Positions 7,844-17,438 are shown, counted from the stretch's first letter. The stretch is 64,000 nucleotides of DNA from Paenisporosarcina macmurdoensis (GCF_042658845.1 NZ_JBHSRI010000018.1:434001-498000), one strand, 5' to 3'. Notes: generated by a model from the letters alone, not told the origin. Numbers and translations: made by a program.

Positions 7844-7856
7844 TGAGGACGGTTTT
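7827..7856. terminator. Bidirectional terminator overlapping the telA stop
   Basis: A perfect 12-bp stem, AAAACCGTCCTC with GAGGACGGTTTT, and a 6-nt loop that contains most of the telA stop codon. It also ends the convergent SDR gene. Confidence 0.93.
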
Positions 7857-7865
7857 CTATTTATG

Positions 7866-8639
7866 TTACCTTTTAAATCCACCTTCTGAATGAATGATTT
7901 GACCGGTAATCCAGTTGGCATCTTCACTTGCTAGGAATTTAATGACTTTTGCAGCGTCACTTGGCTCACCTATTCTGCCGAATGCGAACATTGGTTCTAA
8001 CTTCCCTTTTATATCTTCTGACATCCATCCTGTATCCGTAGGTCCTGGATTTATGGCATTAACGGTTATTCCAAGGTGAGCTACTTCTGCTGCCAAAGTA
8101 ATAGTTAAGGCATCTATTGCACCCTTCGTTGTTGCATAGGCTAATTCGCCAGCCATGGATCCTTGAAATTGCCCAGAAGTAAGACTAACAATTCTCCCGC
8201 CTGTTTTCTTCTTAAAATTCTGTGCAAATTTACTACTTAATAGAGTCGTCGCTCGGATATTCACCACATAGTGCTTATCCAACTCTTCCATAGTAATCGT
8301 TGAATAATCATTATTAGTTGAATATGCAGCATTATTAATTAAGATATCCGGTTGACCGAGATCCTCCACTACTTTTTGAAACAGTTTCTCTGGTGCATCT
8401 AAAGTTGTTAAATCTAACTCCATGCTAGACACCTTAACGCCTTTCAGCAATAACTCCTCTTTTAATTTCTTCGGCTCATCGAAATCTAAGCTTAAGCCAA
8501 TTTCTCTATCATAATCAGTCCAATAAGTGAAAAAAATGTGGTACCCTGCATCGACTAACTCTTTACATATTGCCGCTCCAATACCTTGCAGGCGACCAAC
8601 TCCAGTAACAATTGCAATTTTATTTTTTAAATCGACCAT
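7866..8639 (-). CDS. Short-chain dehydrogenase/reductase (SDR)
   Basis: 257-residue classical SDR. Seen are a Rossmann glycine motif (TGVGRLQGIG), NNAA near residue 95, the catalytic Ser in IVSLTSGQ, Tyr-x3-Lys in YATTKGA, and the C-terminal signature ASEDANWITGQIIHSEGG. I start at ATG 8639, which has GGGGAG at proper spacing; ATGs at 8645 and 8657 do not. The glycine motif has an insertion (VGRLQGIG), seen in some 3-oxoacyl-reductase-like SDRs. Substrate unknown. It follows yojO by 37 bp and may be its last co-transcribed gene. Confidence 0.85.
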   Translation of the reverse strand: MVDLKNKIAIVTGVGRLQGIGAAICKELVDAGYHIFFTYWTDYDREIGLSLDFDEPKKLKEELLLKGVKVSSMELDLTTLDAPEKLFQKVVEDLGQPDILINNAAYSTNNDYSTITMEELDKHYVVNIRATTLLSSKFAQNFKKKTGGRIVSLTSGQFQGSMAGELAYATTKGAIDALTITLAAEVAHLGITVNAINPGPTDTGWMSEDIKGKLEPMFAFGRIGEPSDAAKVIKFLASEDANWITGQIIHSEGGFKR

Positions 8640-8676
8640 GGACATCTCCCCTAACATAGATTTTAAATCTCAAATT

Positions 8677-10572
8677 TCACTTAACAACTAGATATAACAT
8701 GCGACGAAGTAAGCGTAATGTTTGCGTGGTGAATTCATCGACATTCTTCGCTGTTGCAGTTTTTGCGCCAAACATCATGTGGAATAATTGTAATTGCTCT
8801 TCCACAGGTTGCTCTGCACTTAAAAACAAGTGAAGTAAATGTATCCCTTTTTTCTCTGCTTCGATGACAGCCTCTGCGGTATCGATAATCCCATTTGCTG
8901 CATAGCCATATGCAGATGGTTCTCCATCCGAAAACAACAATATAAATTTATGCTTTTCACTTCGTTTTAGAAGTCGTTCAGCCATCCATCGAATCGCTAA
9001 ACCATCACGATTATCATCATGTGCCTCTAACGAAAAAATGGCTTCTGAATGATCTTTCAAACCGTCTTCTACTTGATGGCAAAATAAAAAAGAGTTTGGT
9101 TGTTCTTGATCAGATGCCTCATAAGCGTCTTCATAATAAGAAACAATATCGTGTCGAATGCTTAAATCACGTAATACATCATGAAACAGCAAAACTGCTT
9201 TTTTCGTTTCCTCCATTTTATCAATCATGGATGCCGAGCTATCAATTAGCAGACCAAAAACAGCGTCCATTGGAAGCGACGGGTTATTCTTTTTATAAAA
9301 TGGTTTGGGTCGTTGTTCAGTTAATAATGAGGTAAGATTTGGCGTTAATCTGCCTTTTGATAATCGAGTACGTTTGCTCTCCTGCTTTTGGTCCATCCGT
9401 TTTCGCATTTCTTTTGTAAATGCTTTCACATATGGCTTTTGTTCTGCACGAATGATAGAAATAGTATTTTTTAAGTTATGATTGGCTTTTTGATTTATTT
9501 TCTTTTCTTCGAATGTCACATTTTGGTGTTCATCACCAAAGCGTTCTCCCGATTGCTTTGTTTGCTTTTTCTCAGACTTCCCATTCATTTTTGCTGTTTG
9601 TTTACTTTTCTTATTTGCAGAAGATGTGCCTGAACCCTCGCTATCAATATCATTAGACTCATCGCCTTCTTCTACACGGCCATTGTTTGTCTTCCCCTTA
9701 TTTCCTTTTGTCAATTCAAACTCAAGGTGAGGACCTTGTTGTTTTTCACTCTCTCGATGCCATGTTCTAAACATTTCTTCAATGGATTCACTAGGAGCAA
9801 GATCATCTGAGTCTTGTTGATCGATCCGTCGTTTATTTTTCTCTTCATAAACAGGAACTTCTTTTAAGTTTTCGTGAAGAGATATGAATATATGTGTTAA
9901 GTCTTTCATCATCTCTTCTTCCAACAAGTACAGAATATCTAAACAAATTTGGCAACTTTCAGCTGTGCTCTTTGAATCAAAGACAAACTGCCATTTGGCA
10001 AGTACTCGATTGAAGTAACTCGGATATTCTTCTATCAATATAGATGTAGGTGACCCTTTACGAAGTGCAATATACAAAAAACTAAACAGGCTGTCACTCA
10101 TAAATCCCTTGCTGAAGTTCACCATCAATTGTTGTTCATGAAAAGTTGTATAAACTTCTTCGCGAATGACAAATGCACTGTCTGTTCCTGGGCGTTCTTG
10201 ACGAATCAAATTTGAAAGCCGAAATTCTTCCGCACTTATAGCGAGTTGTAGAGCAAATTCTCTAATAGGAAGATGAGACACTTTTTTCTTATAGGTATCC
10301 CATGCTGCTAAATCGAAATGTCGCCAAAAACCCGAAGTTAATAAATATAAGTCAGATAATTGACCTTTTTGTTCAATTTCAGGATCCCGATGGTTCCAAA
10401 AATGACTAATCGAAACAGCGCCTTCTTTTGGGCGAAACTCCATCAATTTTCGAACAGTTAGTGTTAAATATGGACTGCGTCCTAAAGCTCTAGCTAATTG
10501 CTCTAACTGAATCATACGTTTAGCGTTGATCGTTTCATTGTTAAATTGAATAAATCGATTGACCGATGACAA
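8677..10572 (-). CDS. yojO: VWA-domain protein YojO (NorD-like)
   Basis: 631 residues. The C-terminal third is a von Willebrand A domain with the MIDAS motif DSSAS (in GLLIDSSASMIDKMEE, near residue 435) and a later FSDGEPSAYGY. The middle, about residues 240-400, is a low-complexity, Lys/Glu/Ser-rich linker. Pairing with a MoxR-type AAA ATPase just upstream is the norQ-norD/cbbQ-cbbO arrangement, in which the pair activates or remodels a metalloenzyme. B. subtilis has the same pair beside odhAB, annotated as NO-reductase-like although no Nor enzyme is encoded there. Start codon is TTG at 10572 behind GAGGTG. The client protein is unknown. Confidence 0.85.
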   Translation of the reverse strand: MSSVNRFIQFNNETINAKRMIQLEQLARALGRSPYLTLTVRKLMEFRPKEGAVSISHFWNHRDPEIEQKGQLSDLYLLTSGFWRHFDLAAWDTYKKKVSHLPIREFALQLAISAEEFRLSNLIRQERPGTDSAFVIREEVYTTFHEQQLMVNFSKGFMSDSLFSFLYIALRKGSPTSILIEEYPSYFNRVLAKWQFVFDSKSTAESCQICLDILYLLEEEMMKDLTHIFISLHENLKEVPVYEEKNKRRIDQQDSDDLAPSESIEEMFRTWHRESEKQQGPHLEFELTKGNKGKTNNGRVEEGDESNDIDSEGSGTSSANKKSKQTAKMNGKSEKKQTKQSGERFGDEHQNVTFEEKKINQKANHNLKNTISIIRAEQKPYVKAFTKEMRKRMDQKQESKRTRLSKGRLTPNLTSLLTEQRPKPFYKKNNPSLPMDAVFGLLIDSSASMIDKMEETKKAVLLFHDVLRDLSIRHDIVSYYEDAYEASDQEQPNSFLFCHQVEDGLKDHSEAIFSLEAHDDNRDGLAIRWMAERLLKRSEKHKFILLFSDGEPSAYGYAANGIIDTAEAVIEAEKKGIHLLHLFLSAEQPVEEQLQLFHMMFGAKTATAKNVDEFTTQTLRLLRRMLYLVVK

Positions 10573-10582
10573 TTAAAACACC

Positions 10583-11452
10583 TCACTTAAGCCAAGTATT
10601 CGCCAGTTCCATGACCAATTCTTTTTCACTCTCGTCTTCCAATTTTTCAGCTATTGCATATCGAATCGCTCGCTTTGGATCTATATATTGAGCCAGTTCA
10701 GTCGCATCAAGTAAACTACGAATGGATGCAGCTTCCTCACTAAGTAAGCCATTTTGAACTTGAATAAACATATCTTCCGCCAGATTAAGCATGGTTTTAA
10801 TTAGTGAAGGTATAGCTTCAGGGTATTCTCGTTCGAATAATGCCCGAAGCGGCTCTCCGGTTAAATAAGGAATTGAAAATGATATAAAGCGATTTTTCAA
10901 TGCTTCATTTAACGGAGAAGTTCCAATATACCCTTCATTTATTGCAGCTATTACAGTGAAATCTTCATGCGCTCGTAGAACTTCTCCCGTATAAGGATTT
11001 GTCAGCATACGTCTGTGATCGAGTACGCTATGGAGAATCGGTAAAGTTTCGGGCTTTGCCATATTGATTTCATCGATATATAAAATATGGCCGTATCTCA
11101 TGGCTTGGATTACAGGTCCTTCGACGAAATCGATGGCTGTTTGACCGTTATCTTGAACCAACGTTTTAAATCCGAGAAGTGCTTCCGCATCTAGATCAAC
11201 CGAGCAATTAATACTGTGCATTGGTTGATTAAAGAATGAAGATATCGATTCGGCTAATTTTGTTTTACCTGATCCAGATGGTCCTTTGAGTAAAACATTC
11301 TTTTGCAACACAACACTTAGTAAAATGTCATTCCACAAATGTGCTAATGGAGATACATAACCCCCTCGGCCAACTAATGATGTATGGTCAACTGTATGCT
11401 CTCTTATTTTTCTGTCGTTTTGTGATTGTTCAATGATTGATTGTACATTCAA
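10583..11452 (-). CDS. yojN: MoxR/NorQ-type AAA ATPase YojN
   Basis: 289-residue AAA+ ATPase of the MoxR group: Walker A GPSGSGKTK, Walker B ILYIDEINMAKPE, sensor/arginine region PLNEALKNRF, and a typical C-terminal helical lid. I choose the TTG at 11452 (MNVQSIIEQSQ) because GGAGGG lies 7 bp before it; the longer reading from 11467 would start inside that site. It precedes yojO by 10 bp. A strong terminator ends only 22 bp before this start, so the promoter must lie within or upstream of the small gene, or expression depends on read-through. Confidence 0.85.
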   Translation of the reverse strand: MNVQSIIEQSQNDRKIREHTVDHTSLVGRGGYVSPLAHLWNDILLSVVLQKNVLLKGPSGSGKTKLAESISSFFNQPMHSINCSVDLDAEALLGFKTLVQDNGQTAIDFVEGPVIQAMRYGHILYIDEINMAKPETLPILHSVLDHRRMLTNPYTGEVLRAHEDFTVIAAINEGYIGTSPLNEALKNRFISFSIPYLTGEPLRALFEREYPEAIPSLIKTMLNLAEDMFIQVQNGLLSEEAASIRSLLDATELAQYIDPKRAIRYAIAEKLEDESEKELVMELANTWLK

Positions 11453-11473
11453 TGTTAATCCCTCCAATAAAAA

Positions 11474-11495
11474 AACCGATGAAAAGTCATCGGTT
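11474..11495 (-). terminator. Terminator of the small DUF6501-like gene
   Basis: AACCGATGA paired with TCATCGGTT around a 4-nt loop; on the minus strand it runs into TTTTTTT. It overlaps the small gene's stop and ends 22 bp upstream of yojN. Confidence 0.88.
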
Positions 11496-11691
11496 ATTCG
11501 AAATATTCTTTATAAAAGCCACCAATGTGACCTGTGTTATCAAGTATGAAAATGAATTCTTCTGTTTCGTTCTTCACTTCATATGATTTACCAACTGTAA
11601 GTACATTCGACACCGAAAACTTCGATGAGTTGGTATGTGTGCATGTAACTGTTTTTATTGTGGGTGCATCTTTCCAGACTGTATGTAACAT
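11494..11691 (-). CDS. Small conserved protein (DUF6501-like)
   Basis: 65 residues beginning MLHTVWKDAPTIKTVTCTHTN, with a compact ending EEFIFILDNTGHIGGFYKEYFE. It resembles a short family of Bacillales proteins that I recall as DUF6501; function unknown. No signal peptide or membrane helix. Supported as a real gene by a GAGGAG site, a consensus promoter 32 bp upstream and a terminator at its stop. Confidence 0.75.
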   Translation of the reverse strand: MLHTVWKDAPTIKTVTCTHTNSSKFSVSNVLTVGKSYEVKNETEEFIFILDNTGHIGGFYKEYFE

Positions 11692-11722
11692 AATTCATCT
11701 CCTCATTTCGTTCTCTTCCTCT

Positions 11723-11751
11723 AGTATAAGCAAGCTGTAAAAGATTATCAA
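11723..11751 (-). promoter_or_regulatory. Sigma-A promoter of the small DUF6501-like gene
   Basis: On the minus strand TTGATA (complement of 11746-11751), 17 bp, TATACT (complement of 11723-11728). The predicted start site is about 25 nt before the ATG. Confidence 0.75.
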
Positions 11752-11932
11752 CAACACGGTTGAACCTATTACAATATCTCGGAAATTGATGGTTGAAATA
11801 AGATGAAACCAATCCTTTTTAAGTCTGTAATTAGTCGGACGAAGATGATATTTTGTCAACCTAAAGTATCTTTGTTCCACCTAATCCTATGAAATTTAGC
11901 CATAGTGATTGAAAGTGCAAATCTAAATAAGT

Positions 11933-12853
11933 TTATTTCGCATGATCCAAAGTGATAACTACATTGCCCTTTTTGTGTCCTTTTTCTACATATCTATGAG
12001 CTTCTGGGATTTGTTCTAGCGGATATCGTCTATCGATAACCGGTTTTATCTTCCCTTTTTCCATAAGCTCTTTGAGGAAAATTAAATCATCCTTACGAAC
12101 TTTTGCGATTCCTTGTCCATCAACTGTCACGTATGACCCGGTAGGAGTTAGTGCTTTCCTGCAATTAGATTTCGACGTTTTCCCGACAGCATCAAAGATG
12201 ATATCATAACGTTCATCTCTTTTCGTAAAATCCTCTATGGTGTAGTCAATTACCTTGTCAGCTCCTAGAGTTCTAACCAATTGGGCATTTGCCGAACTGC
12301 ATACCCCGGTAACCTCCGCCCCAAAGGATTTGGCAAGTTGTATCGCAGAAGTTCCTACCGCTCCAGAAGCTCCATAGATAAGTACTTTTTGTCCTTTCTG
12401 GATATTTCCTTTTCTAAGAAAATACAATGCTGAGGTTCCCCCGAAAAGAACACCAGCTGCTTCCTGATAGGTCATATTAGAAGGCTTGATCGCCATCATT
12501 GCGCTTTCAGGCAGACATGTATACTCGGCATGAGCTCCAAAACTCATTCCGGTTAATGCAAACACCTGATCGCCTATCTTAAATTGGTTTACGTTTTTTC
12601 CTATTTCTACAATTTCTCCAGCTAACTCTACTCCAAGTATCGGTTTTCTAGGTTTTCTTAGACCTAATACTAGTCGCATAGGAATCCACAGTAATACAGG
12701 GCTATCGAAACCTCGAACTCTAAGGTCTCCTGCCGTTACGGTCGTTGCATGAACTTTAACCAGTACTTCATTGTCCTTAGGAACAGGCTTTTCTATCTCT
12801 CTTAGTTCAAGAACATCCGGTGATCCGTATTGTGTACATACCATTGCTTTCAT
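11933..12853 (-). CDS. Zinc-independent MDR oxidoreductase (quinone-reductase type)
   Basis: 306-residue medium-chain dehydrogenase/reductase. The N-terminal GroES-like part (MKAMVCTQYGSPDVLELREIE) and nucleotide-binding part (GASGAVGTSAIQLAKSFGAEVTGV, near residue 158) are clear; the zinc-binding Cys/His set of alcohol dehydrogenases is absent. It therefore belongs with NADPH:quinone oxidoreductases and related enoyl reductases. The start follows GAAGGAGG. It is flanked by non-coding DNA on both sides and appears monocistronic. Substrate not predictable. Confidence 0.85.
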   Translation of the reverse strand: MKAMVCTQYGSPDVLELREIEKPVPKDNEVLVKVHATTVTAGDLRVRGFDSPVLLWIPMRLVLGLRKPRKPILGVELAGEIVEIGKNVNQFKIGDQVFALTGMSFGAHAEYTCLPESAMMAIKPSNMTYQEAAGVLFGGTSALYFLRKGNIQKGQKVLIYGASGAVGTSAIQLAKSFGAEVTGVCSSANAQLVRTLGADKVIDYTIEDFTKRDERYDIIFDAVGKTSKSNCRKALTPTGSYVTVDGQGIAKVRKDDLIFLKELMEKGKIKPVIDRRYPLEQIPEAHRYVEKGHKKGNVVITLDHAK

Positions 12854-13241
12854 ACCTTTCCTCCTTCATTTCTTTGGTTTAATCATTTTATATTATGCAT
12901 ACCAACAGCCTGATACTTGTAATCAAATTATTAGAGCCTCCGCTAATTTCTTTTACATGGTCCTTTTATATTTTATATACCTAATTACCAAGAATCTTGT
13001 GCAATTACGGTAAAGCTTTCTATTCTTAAACTTACCTTGTCTGTTAGCGAAAAGTCGGAAAATTCGCTGTTATTTGAAGTTAATTCTATCACAAATATAA
13101 TTTTTATCATGAAAATTCTCGGGAAGTAAGGACTCGATAGTACCTATCCATATCTCAGGAATTACCGTGCTTTAAGAACGGAATTGCACAAAAAATACAT
13201 ACCACATGAACAGTATTTTTCGATTTATTAGTCAAAAAAAA
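12854..13241. other. Gene-free spacer, MDR gene to odhB terminator
   Basis: About 390 bp, AT-rich, with no ORF carrying a ribosome binding site. A short inverted repeat AGCGAA/TTCGCT lies near 13046-13068. The MDR gene promoter should lie in the left part; I see no hexamer pair good enough to report. Confidence 0.6.
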
Positions 13242-13264
13242 CAGCTCCGCGGGATGCGAAGCTG
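13242..13264 (-). terminator. Terminator of odhAB
   Basis: On the minus strand CAGCTTCGC pairs with GCGGAGCTG (one G-U), with a short loop, followed by TTTTTTTT. It begins just after the odhB stop. Confidence 0.88.
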
Positions 13265-13275
13265 AATTGAATATC

Positions 13276-14538
13276 TTATGATTCTAATAGTAAATCTTCA
13301 GGGTTTTCAATTAGTTCTTTTATTGTTTTCAAGAATCCAACTGAATCTTTTCCGTCAATTACGCGGTGGTCGTAAGAAAGAGCCACATACATCATTGGGC
13401 GGATTTGAACTTCATTACCAATAGCAACTGGACGTTTTTGGATCGTATGCATTCCAAGAATACCAACTTGAGTACCGTTTAAAATTGGAGTAGACATAAG
13501 AGAACCGAATACACCACCATTTGTAATGGTAAATGATCCACCAGTCATATCTGCAATTTGAAGTTTTTTGTCGCGAGCTTTTTTCGCTAACTCACCGATA
13601 TTCGCTTCGATTTCAGCAAAGTTTTTACGGTCCGTATCACGAACGATTGGCACGACTAATCCTTCTTCAGTAGAAACTGCGATGCCGATGTCATAGAACT
13701 GTTTAAGTAGAACTTCGTCTCCATCTAGTTCTGCGTTCACATAAGGATATTTTTTCAAAGCAGATGTAACTGCTTTCGTGAAGAATGACATAAATCCTAA
13801 ACGAACATCATGATCTTCGAAGAATTTATCTTTTTTGCGAGCACGTAGAGCCATAACATTCGTCATATCGATTTCATTAAAAGTAGTTAACATAGCTGTT
13901 GATTGTTTTACTTCTAACAAACGTTTGGCAATTGTTTGACGACGACGAGACATTTTCTCACGTGTAACACGAGCATCAGCTTCTTTTGGAGCAGCAGTAG
14001 CTTTAGCTGCAGCCGGTGCTGCAGGAGCTTGTTTTGGTGCATTAGAATGTGATTCAACGTCTTGAACACGTACACGTCCCATTGGATCAACTGTAGAAAT
14101 TGCATGTAAGTCAATGCCTTTTTCACGAGCCAATTTACGAGCTGCAGGACTTGCAATAGTGCGATCTGTTGAAGATGTTTCTTCTTTTACAGCTGGAGCC
14201 GCTGTAACTTGTTGAGATGTTGGTTGTTCTACATTCTTAACAGGTGCATCCGCTTCTGCAGGGTCTGCTTCAACTGGGTTCTTAGTTGAACTACCGCTAC
14301 CAGAACCTTCTCCAACAACTGCAATTACTTGCCCAACTTCAACTGTATCACCTTCAGCAAAAAGTAATTCTTGAACTACTCCTGCTTCTTCAGATATTAC
14401 TTCAACATTAACTTTATCTGTTTCAAGTTCAACGATGAATTCACCTTTTTCAACTGAATCCCCTACTTGTTTTAACCATTGTGCTATTGTTCCTTCTGTA
14501 ATCGATTCTGCTAATTCTGGTACTTTAATCTCTGCCAC
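13276..14538 (-). CDS. odhB: Dihydrolipoyllysine succinyltransferase, E2 of 2-oxoglutarate dehydrogenase
   Basis: 420 residues in the E2 order: lipoyl domain 1-75 with lipoyl Lys42 in ETDKVNVEV, an Ala/Pro/Glu linker, the peripheral subunit-binding domain near 125-160 (ASPAARKLAREKGIDL), a second linker, and the catalytic domain with SYDHRVIDG near the C-terminus. It transfers succinyl groups to CoA in the TCA cycle. The start codon is GTG at 14538 behind GAGGAGG. It follows odhA by 29 bp. The E3 subunit is not encoded here, as usual when E3 is shared with pyruvate dehydrogenase. Confidence 0.97.
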   Translation of the reverse strand: MAEIKVPELAESITEGTIAQWLKQVGDSVEKGEFIVELETDKVNVEVISEEAGVVQELLFAEGDTVEVGQVIAVVGEGSGSGSSTKNPVEADPAEADAPVKNVEQPTSQQVTAAPAVKEETSSTDRTIASPAARKLAREKGIDLHAISTVDPMGRVRVQDVESHSNAPKQAPAAPAAAKATAAPKEADARVTREKMSRRRQTIAKRLLEVKQSTAMLTTFNEIDMTNVMALRARKKDKFFEDHDVRLGFMSFFTKAVTSALKKYPYVNAELDGDEVLLKQFYDIGIAVSTEEGLVVPIVRDTDRKNFAEIEANIGELAKKARDKKLQIADMTGGSFTITNGGVFGSLMSTPILNGTQVGILGMHTIQKRPVAIGNEVQIRPMMYVALSYDHRVIDGKDSVGFLKTIKELIENPEDLLLES

Positions 14539-14567
14539 TATATTTTCCTCCTCTAATCAATCGGTCT

Positions 14568-17375
14568 TTAAAGTGAAACTGCTTCTTCAATAATGCGATT
14601 TTGCTCAATTTTGTGAGATTCGCCATCGCCTTCAGCGGGACTTGAACGTTTAACACGTCCAATATATCTTACGCCCTTCGCTCCAGCCAAATCACGTAAA
14701 TAAGGGTCTGCAAATGTCCAAGAACCCATGTTTTGTGGTTCTTCTTGTACCCATGCAATTTCTTTCGCATTCGGGAAACGTTCAACAATCGCTTGGATTT
14801 TTTCAGAAGGGAATGGATACAATTGTTCAACTCGAATGATGTGAAGATGGTCAAAATTTGTGCCATCTTTTACTTTATCGGCTAAATCAATGGCCATTTT
14901 TCCACTAGCTAGTAAAATACGTTCTACTTTTTCAGCTTGATTGCCTAGACCAGGTTGCTCTAGTACTGTTTCAAACTGACCAGATGCTAAATCTGCTACT
15001 TCTGCTCCAACAAGTGGATGACGAAGTAATGATTTTGGCGATACGATAATTAATGGTCTCATTGTTTCTTCACCAAGCATTTTAGCTTGACGACGTAAAA
15101 TATGGAAGTAGTTTGAAGCACTTGAAAGGTTCGCTACTGTCCAGTTGTTTTCTCCAGCCATTTGCAAGTATCTTTCAATACGAGCACTTGAATGCTCAGG
15201 TCCTTGTCCTTCATATGCATGTGGAAGTAACATGACTAATCCAGATTTTTGACCCCATTTTGCACGACTAGCAGAGATAAACTGATCAAACATGACTTGT
15301 GCCATATTTGCAAAGTCTCCATATTGAGCTTCCCAAATAACTAGCGCTTTTTCATTTTCCAAGTTATATCCAAATTCATATCCCACAACCGCTGCTTCAG
15401 TTAATGGACTGTTATAAGCGACAAATGAAGCTTTCGCATCCGAAATATGATGTAGTGGAACAAGTTCCGCTCCAGTTTTTTCATCATGTAACACGAGATG
15501 TCTATGGGCAAATGTCCCACGTTGTACATCTTGTCCAGTCAATCGTATAGGATTTCCATCTTGCAAAATTGAGCCAAGTGCCAAAGTTTCTGCATGTGCC
15601 CAATCAATTTTCCCTTTGCCATTGAAAGGTTCTTCACGACGTTTAAGAATTTTTTCAAGTTTCTTAAAAGCTGTAAATTCTGAAGGCCAAGACAATAAGT
15701 CAGCATTCATTTTCACTAGTGTTTCTTCTTTCACGCCAGTTGGTACTTCAGGATAACCATTTAATACGACCTCAGGAATAACAATATCTTGATGCTCTGC
15801 TGCAGGCACTTCTCTCACACGATCGAAGGCAGCTTGCATCGTTTTTTGAATATCAGTTTGAAGTTTTTTCACATCTGTATCTGCAACCACTTTTTCCGAC
15901 ACTAATTGCTTACCATACAATTCACGTACAGTAGGGTGTTTGTGAATCGCGTGATACATTGTTGGATTGGTAACTAACGGCTCATCCATTTCATTGTGAC
16001 CGAAACGACGGTAACCGATTAAGTCTATTAAGATGTCTTTGCCGAATTTTTCTCGATATTCAAATGCTAGTCTAGCGACAGCTATTACCGCTTCAACATC
16101 ATCTGCATTCACGTGTACAACAGGAACTTCGAACCCTTTTGCAGGATCTGAAGAATAATGTGTCGAGCGTGAATCATAATATTCTGTCGTAAAACCAATC
16201 ATATTGTTTGCAATAATATGAATGGATCCACCTGTTTGGTACCCACGAACACGACTGTAGTTTAATGTTTCAGTTACGATGCCTTGTCCTGGGAACGCAG
16301 CATCTCCGTGGATCAATACTGAATATGCAGCTTTTGGATCTTGACTAGCTACACCAGTTTTTGATGTAACTTCTTGAGCTGCACGAGTTTGACCATTCAC
16401 AATTGGACTAACTACTTCTAAGTGAGAAGGGTTATAAGCAAGTTTCACTTTCAATCCTGATTTAGCAGTATGTGTAGCGCCCATGTGATATTTCACATCG
16501 CCAAACCATCCTGTAGTAATTTCAAGTGAATCATCTTTCGGTAAAAATGAATCATTTGGAACATGTGCAAAATCTGCAAACATCATGTCATATGGTTTAT
16601 TAATAATGTGTGTTAAGACATTTAAACGTCCACGATGTGCCATACCAATTAAAATTTGCTTAGTATGTTGCTTTTCAGATTGACGAACCAATTCATCAAG
16701 TAATACAACTAATGTATCTAATCCTTCAATCGAAAAACGTTTTGCTCCAACAAACGTGCGGTGAATGAATTTTTCAAAACCTTCAATTTCCGACAATCGT
16801 TCAAGCAAAGATTTGCGTTCTTCTGCCGATAATTGAACTTTCATAGATGATGATTCAATTTTAGATTGAATCCATTGACGTTCCTGAGAATTAATAATAT
16901 GAGCAAACTCATATGCAATCTTATCGGTATAGAATGATTTCAAATACTCAATTGCTTGTAAACCATTTTGAATATTGCTAGGTGTATTTTTCATTAATAA
17001 AGAAGCTGGGATCTCTACAAGATCAGCTTCTGATAATCCATATGTAGAAGGATCCAATCGTGAAGAGTCTTTAGGTCGATCGTTTAACGGATAAATATCC
17101 GCAGCTAAATGACCATGAGCTCGAATTGCGTCTGCTAATTGAACAGCCGCTAATACTTTCCCAAAGTTATTTGGATCTACATGATTGGCTGCAGAAAAAT
17201 CTACAGTGTCTTCAGACTCTGATGGTGCGCCAAATTCTTTGAATAATTCACTTAGATCTGCATCTACAGATTCTGGTGATTTCAAAAATAAATCGTACAT
17301 TTCTAATACATATCCTAAGTTTGGACCTGATAATTTAGCCCATGGTGACCCGTTCGGTGTCCCGTGCTTTAACAT
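14568..17375 (-). CDS. odhA: 2-oxoglutarate dehydrogenase E1
   Basis: 935-residue thiamine-diphosphate-dependent E1, usual length for Bacilli. It starts with the family-typical GPNLGYVLEMYDLFLKSP. The ThDP/Mg site HGDAAFPGQGIVTETLNYS is intact, followed by GYQTGGSIHIIANN; C-terminal transketolase segments include EAQYGDFANMAQV and AYEGQGPEHSSARIER. It decarboxylates 2-oxoglutarate and passes the succinyl group to OdhB. The ATG at 17375 follows TTGGAGGG. It leads the odhAB operon from a promoter about 65 bp upstream. Confidence 0.97.
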   Translation of the reverse strand: MLKHGTPNGSPWAKLSGPNLGYVLEMYDLFLKSPESVDADLSELFKEFGAPSESEDTVDFSAANHVDPNNFGKVLAAVQLADAIRAHGHLAADIYPLNDRPKDSSRLDPSTYGLSEADLVEIPASLLMKNTPSNIQNGLQAIEYLKSFYTDKIAYEFAHIINSQERQWIQSKIESSSMKVQLSAEERKSLLERLSEIEGFEKFIHRTFVGAKRFSIEGLDTLVVLLDELVRQSEKQHTKQILIGMAHRGRLNVLTHIINKPYDMMFADFAHVPNDSFLPKDDSLEITTGWFGDVKYHMGATHTAKSGLKVKLAYNPSHLEVVSPIVNGQTRAAQEVTSKTGVASQDPKAAYSVLIHGDAAFPGQGIVTETLNYSRVRGYQTGGSIHIIANNMIGFTTEYYDSRSTHYSSDPAKGFEVPVVHVNADDVEAVIAVARLAFEYREKFGKDILIDLIGYRRFGHNEMDEPLVTNPTMYHAIHKHPTVRELYGKQLVSEKVVADTDVKKLQTDIQKTMQAAFDRVREVPAAEHQDIVIPEVVLNGYPEVPTGVKEETLVKMNADLLSWPSEFTAFKKLEKILKRREEPFNGKGKIDWAHAETLALGSILQDGNPIRLTGQDVQRGTFAHRHLVLHDEKTGAELVPLHHISDAKASFVAYNSPLTEAAVVGYEFGYNLENEKALVIWEAQYGDFANMAQVMFDQFISASRAKWGQKSGLVMLLPHAYEGQGPEHSSARIERYLQMAGENNWTVANLSSASNYFHILRRQAKMLGEETMRPLIIVSPKSLLRHPLVGAEVADLASGQFETVLEQPGLGNQAEKVERILLASGKMAIDLADKVKDGTNFDHLHIIRVEQLYPFPSEKIQAIVERFPNAKEIAWVQEEPQNMGSWTFADPYLRDLAGAKGVRYIGRVKRSSPAEGDGESHKIEQNRIIEEAVSL

Positions 17376-17438
17376 TTAGAAAACCCTCCAACTTTTGCCA
17401 AGCGGCATTTCCTATTTCTTTTTTATACATACTACATT

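Noticed and set aside
11695..11880. 61-codon minus-strand frame with a hydrophobic stretch
   Set aside because: It lies over a consensus sigma-A promoter and the ribosome binding site of the next gene, has no site of its own and shows no family resemblance.
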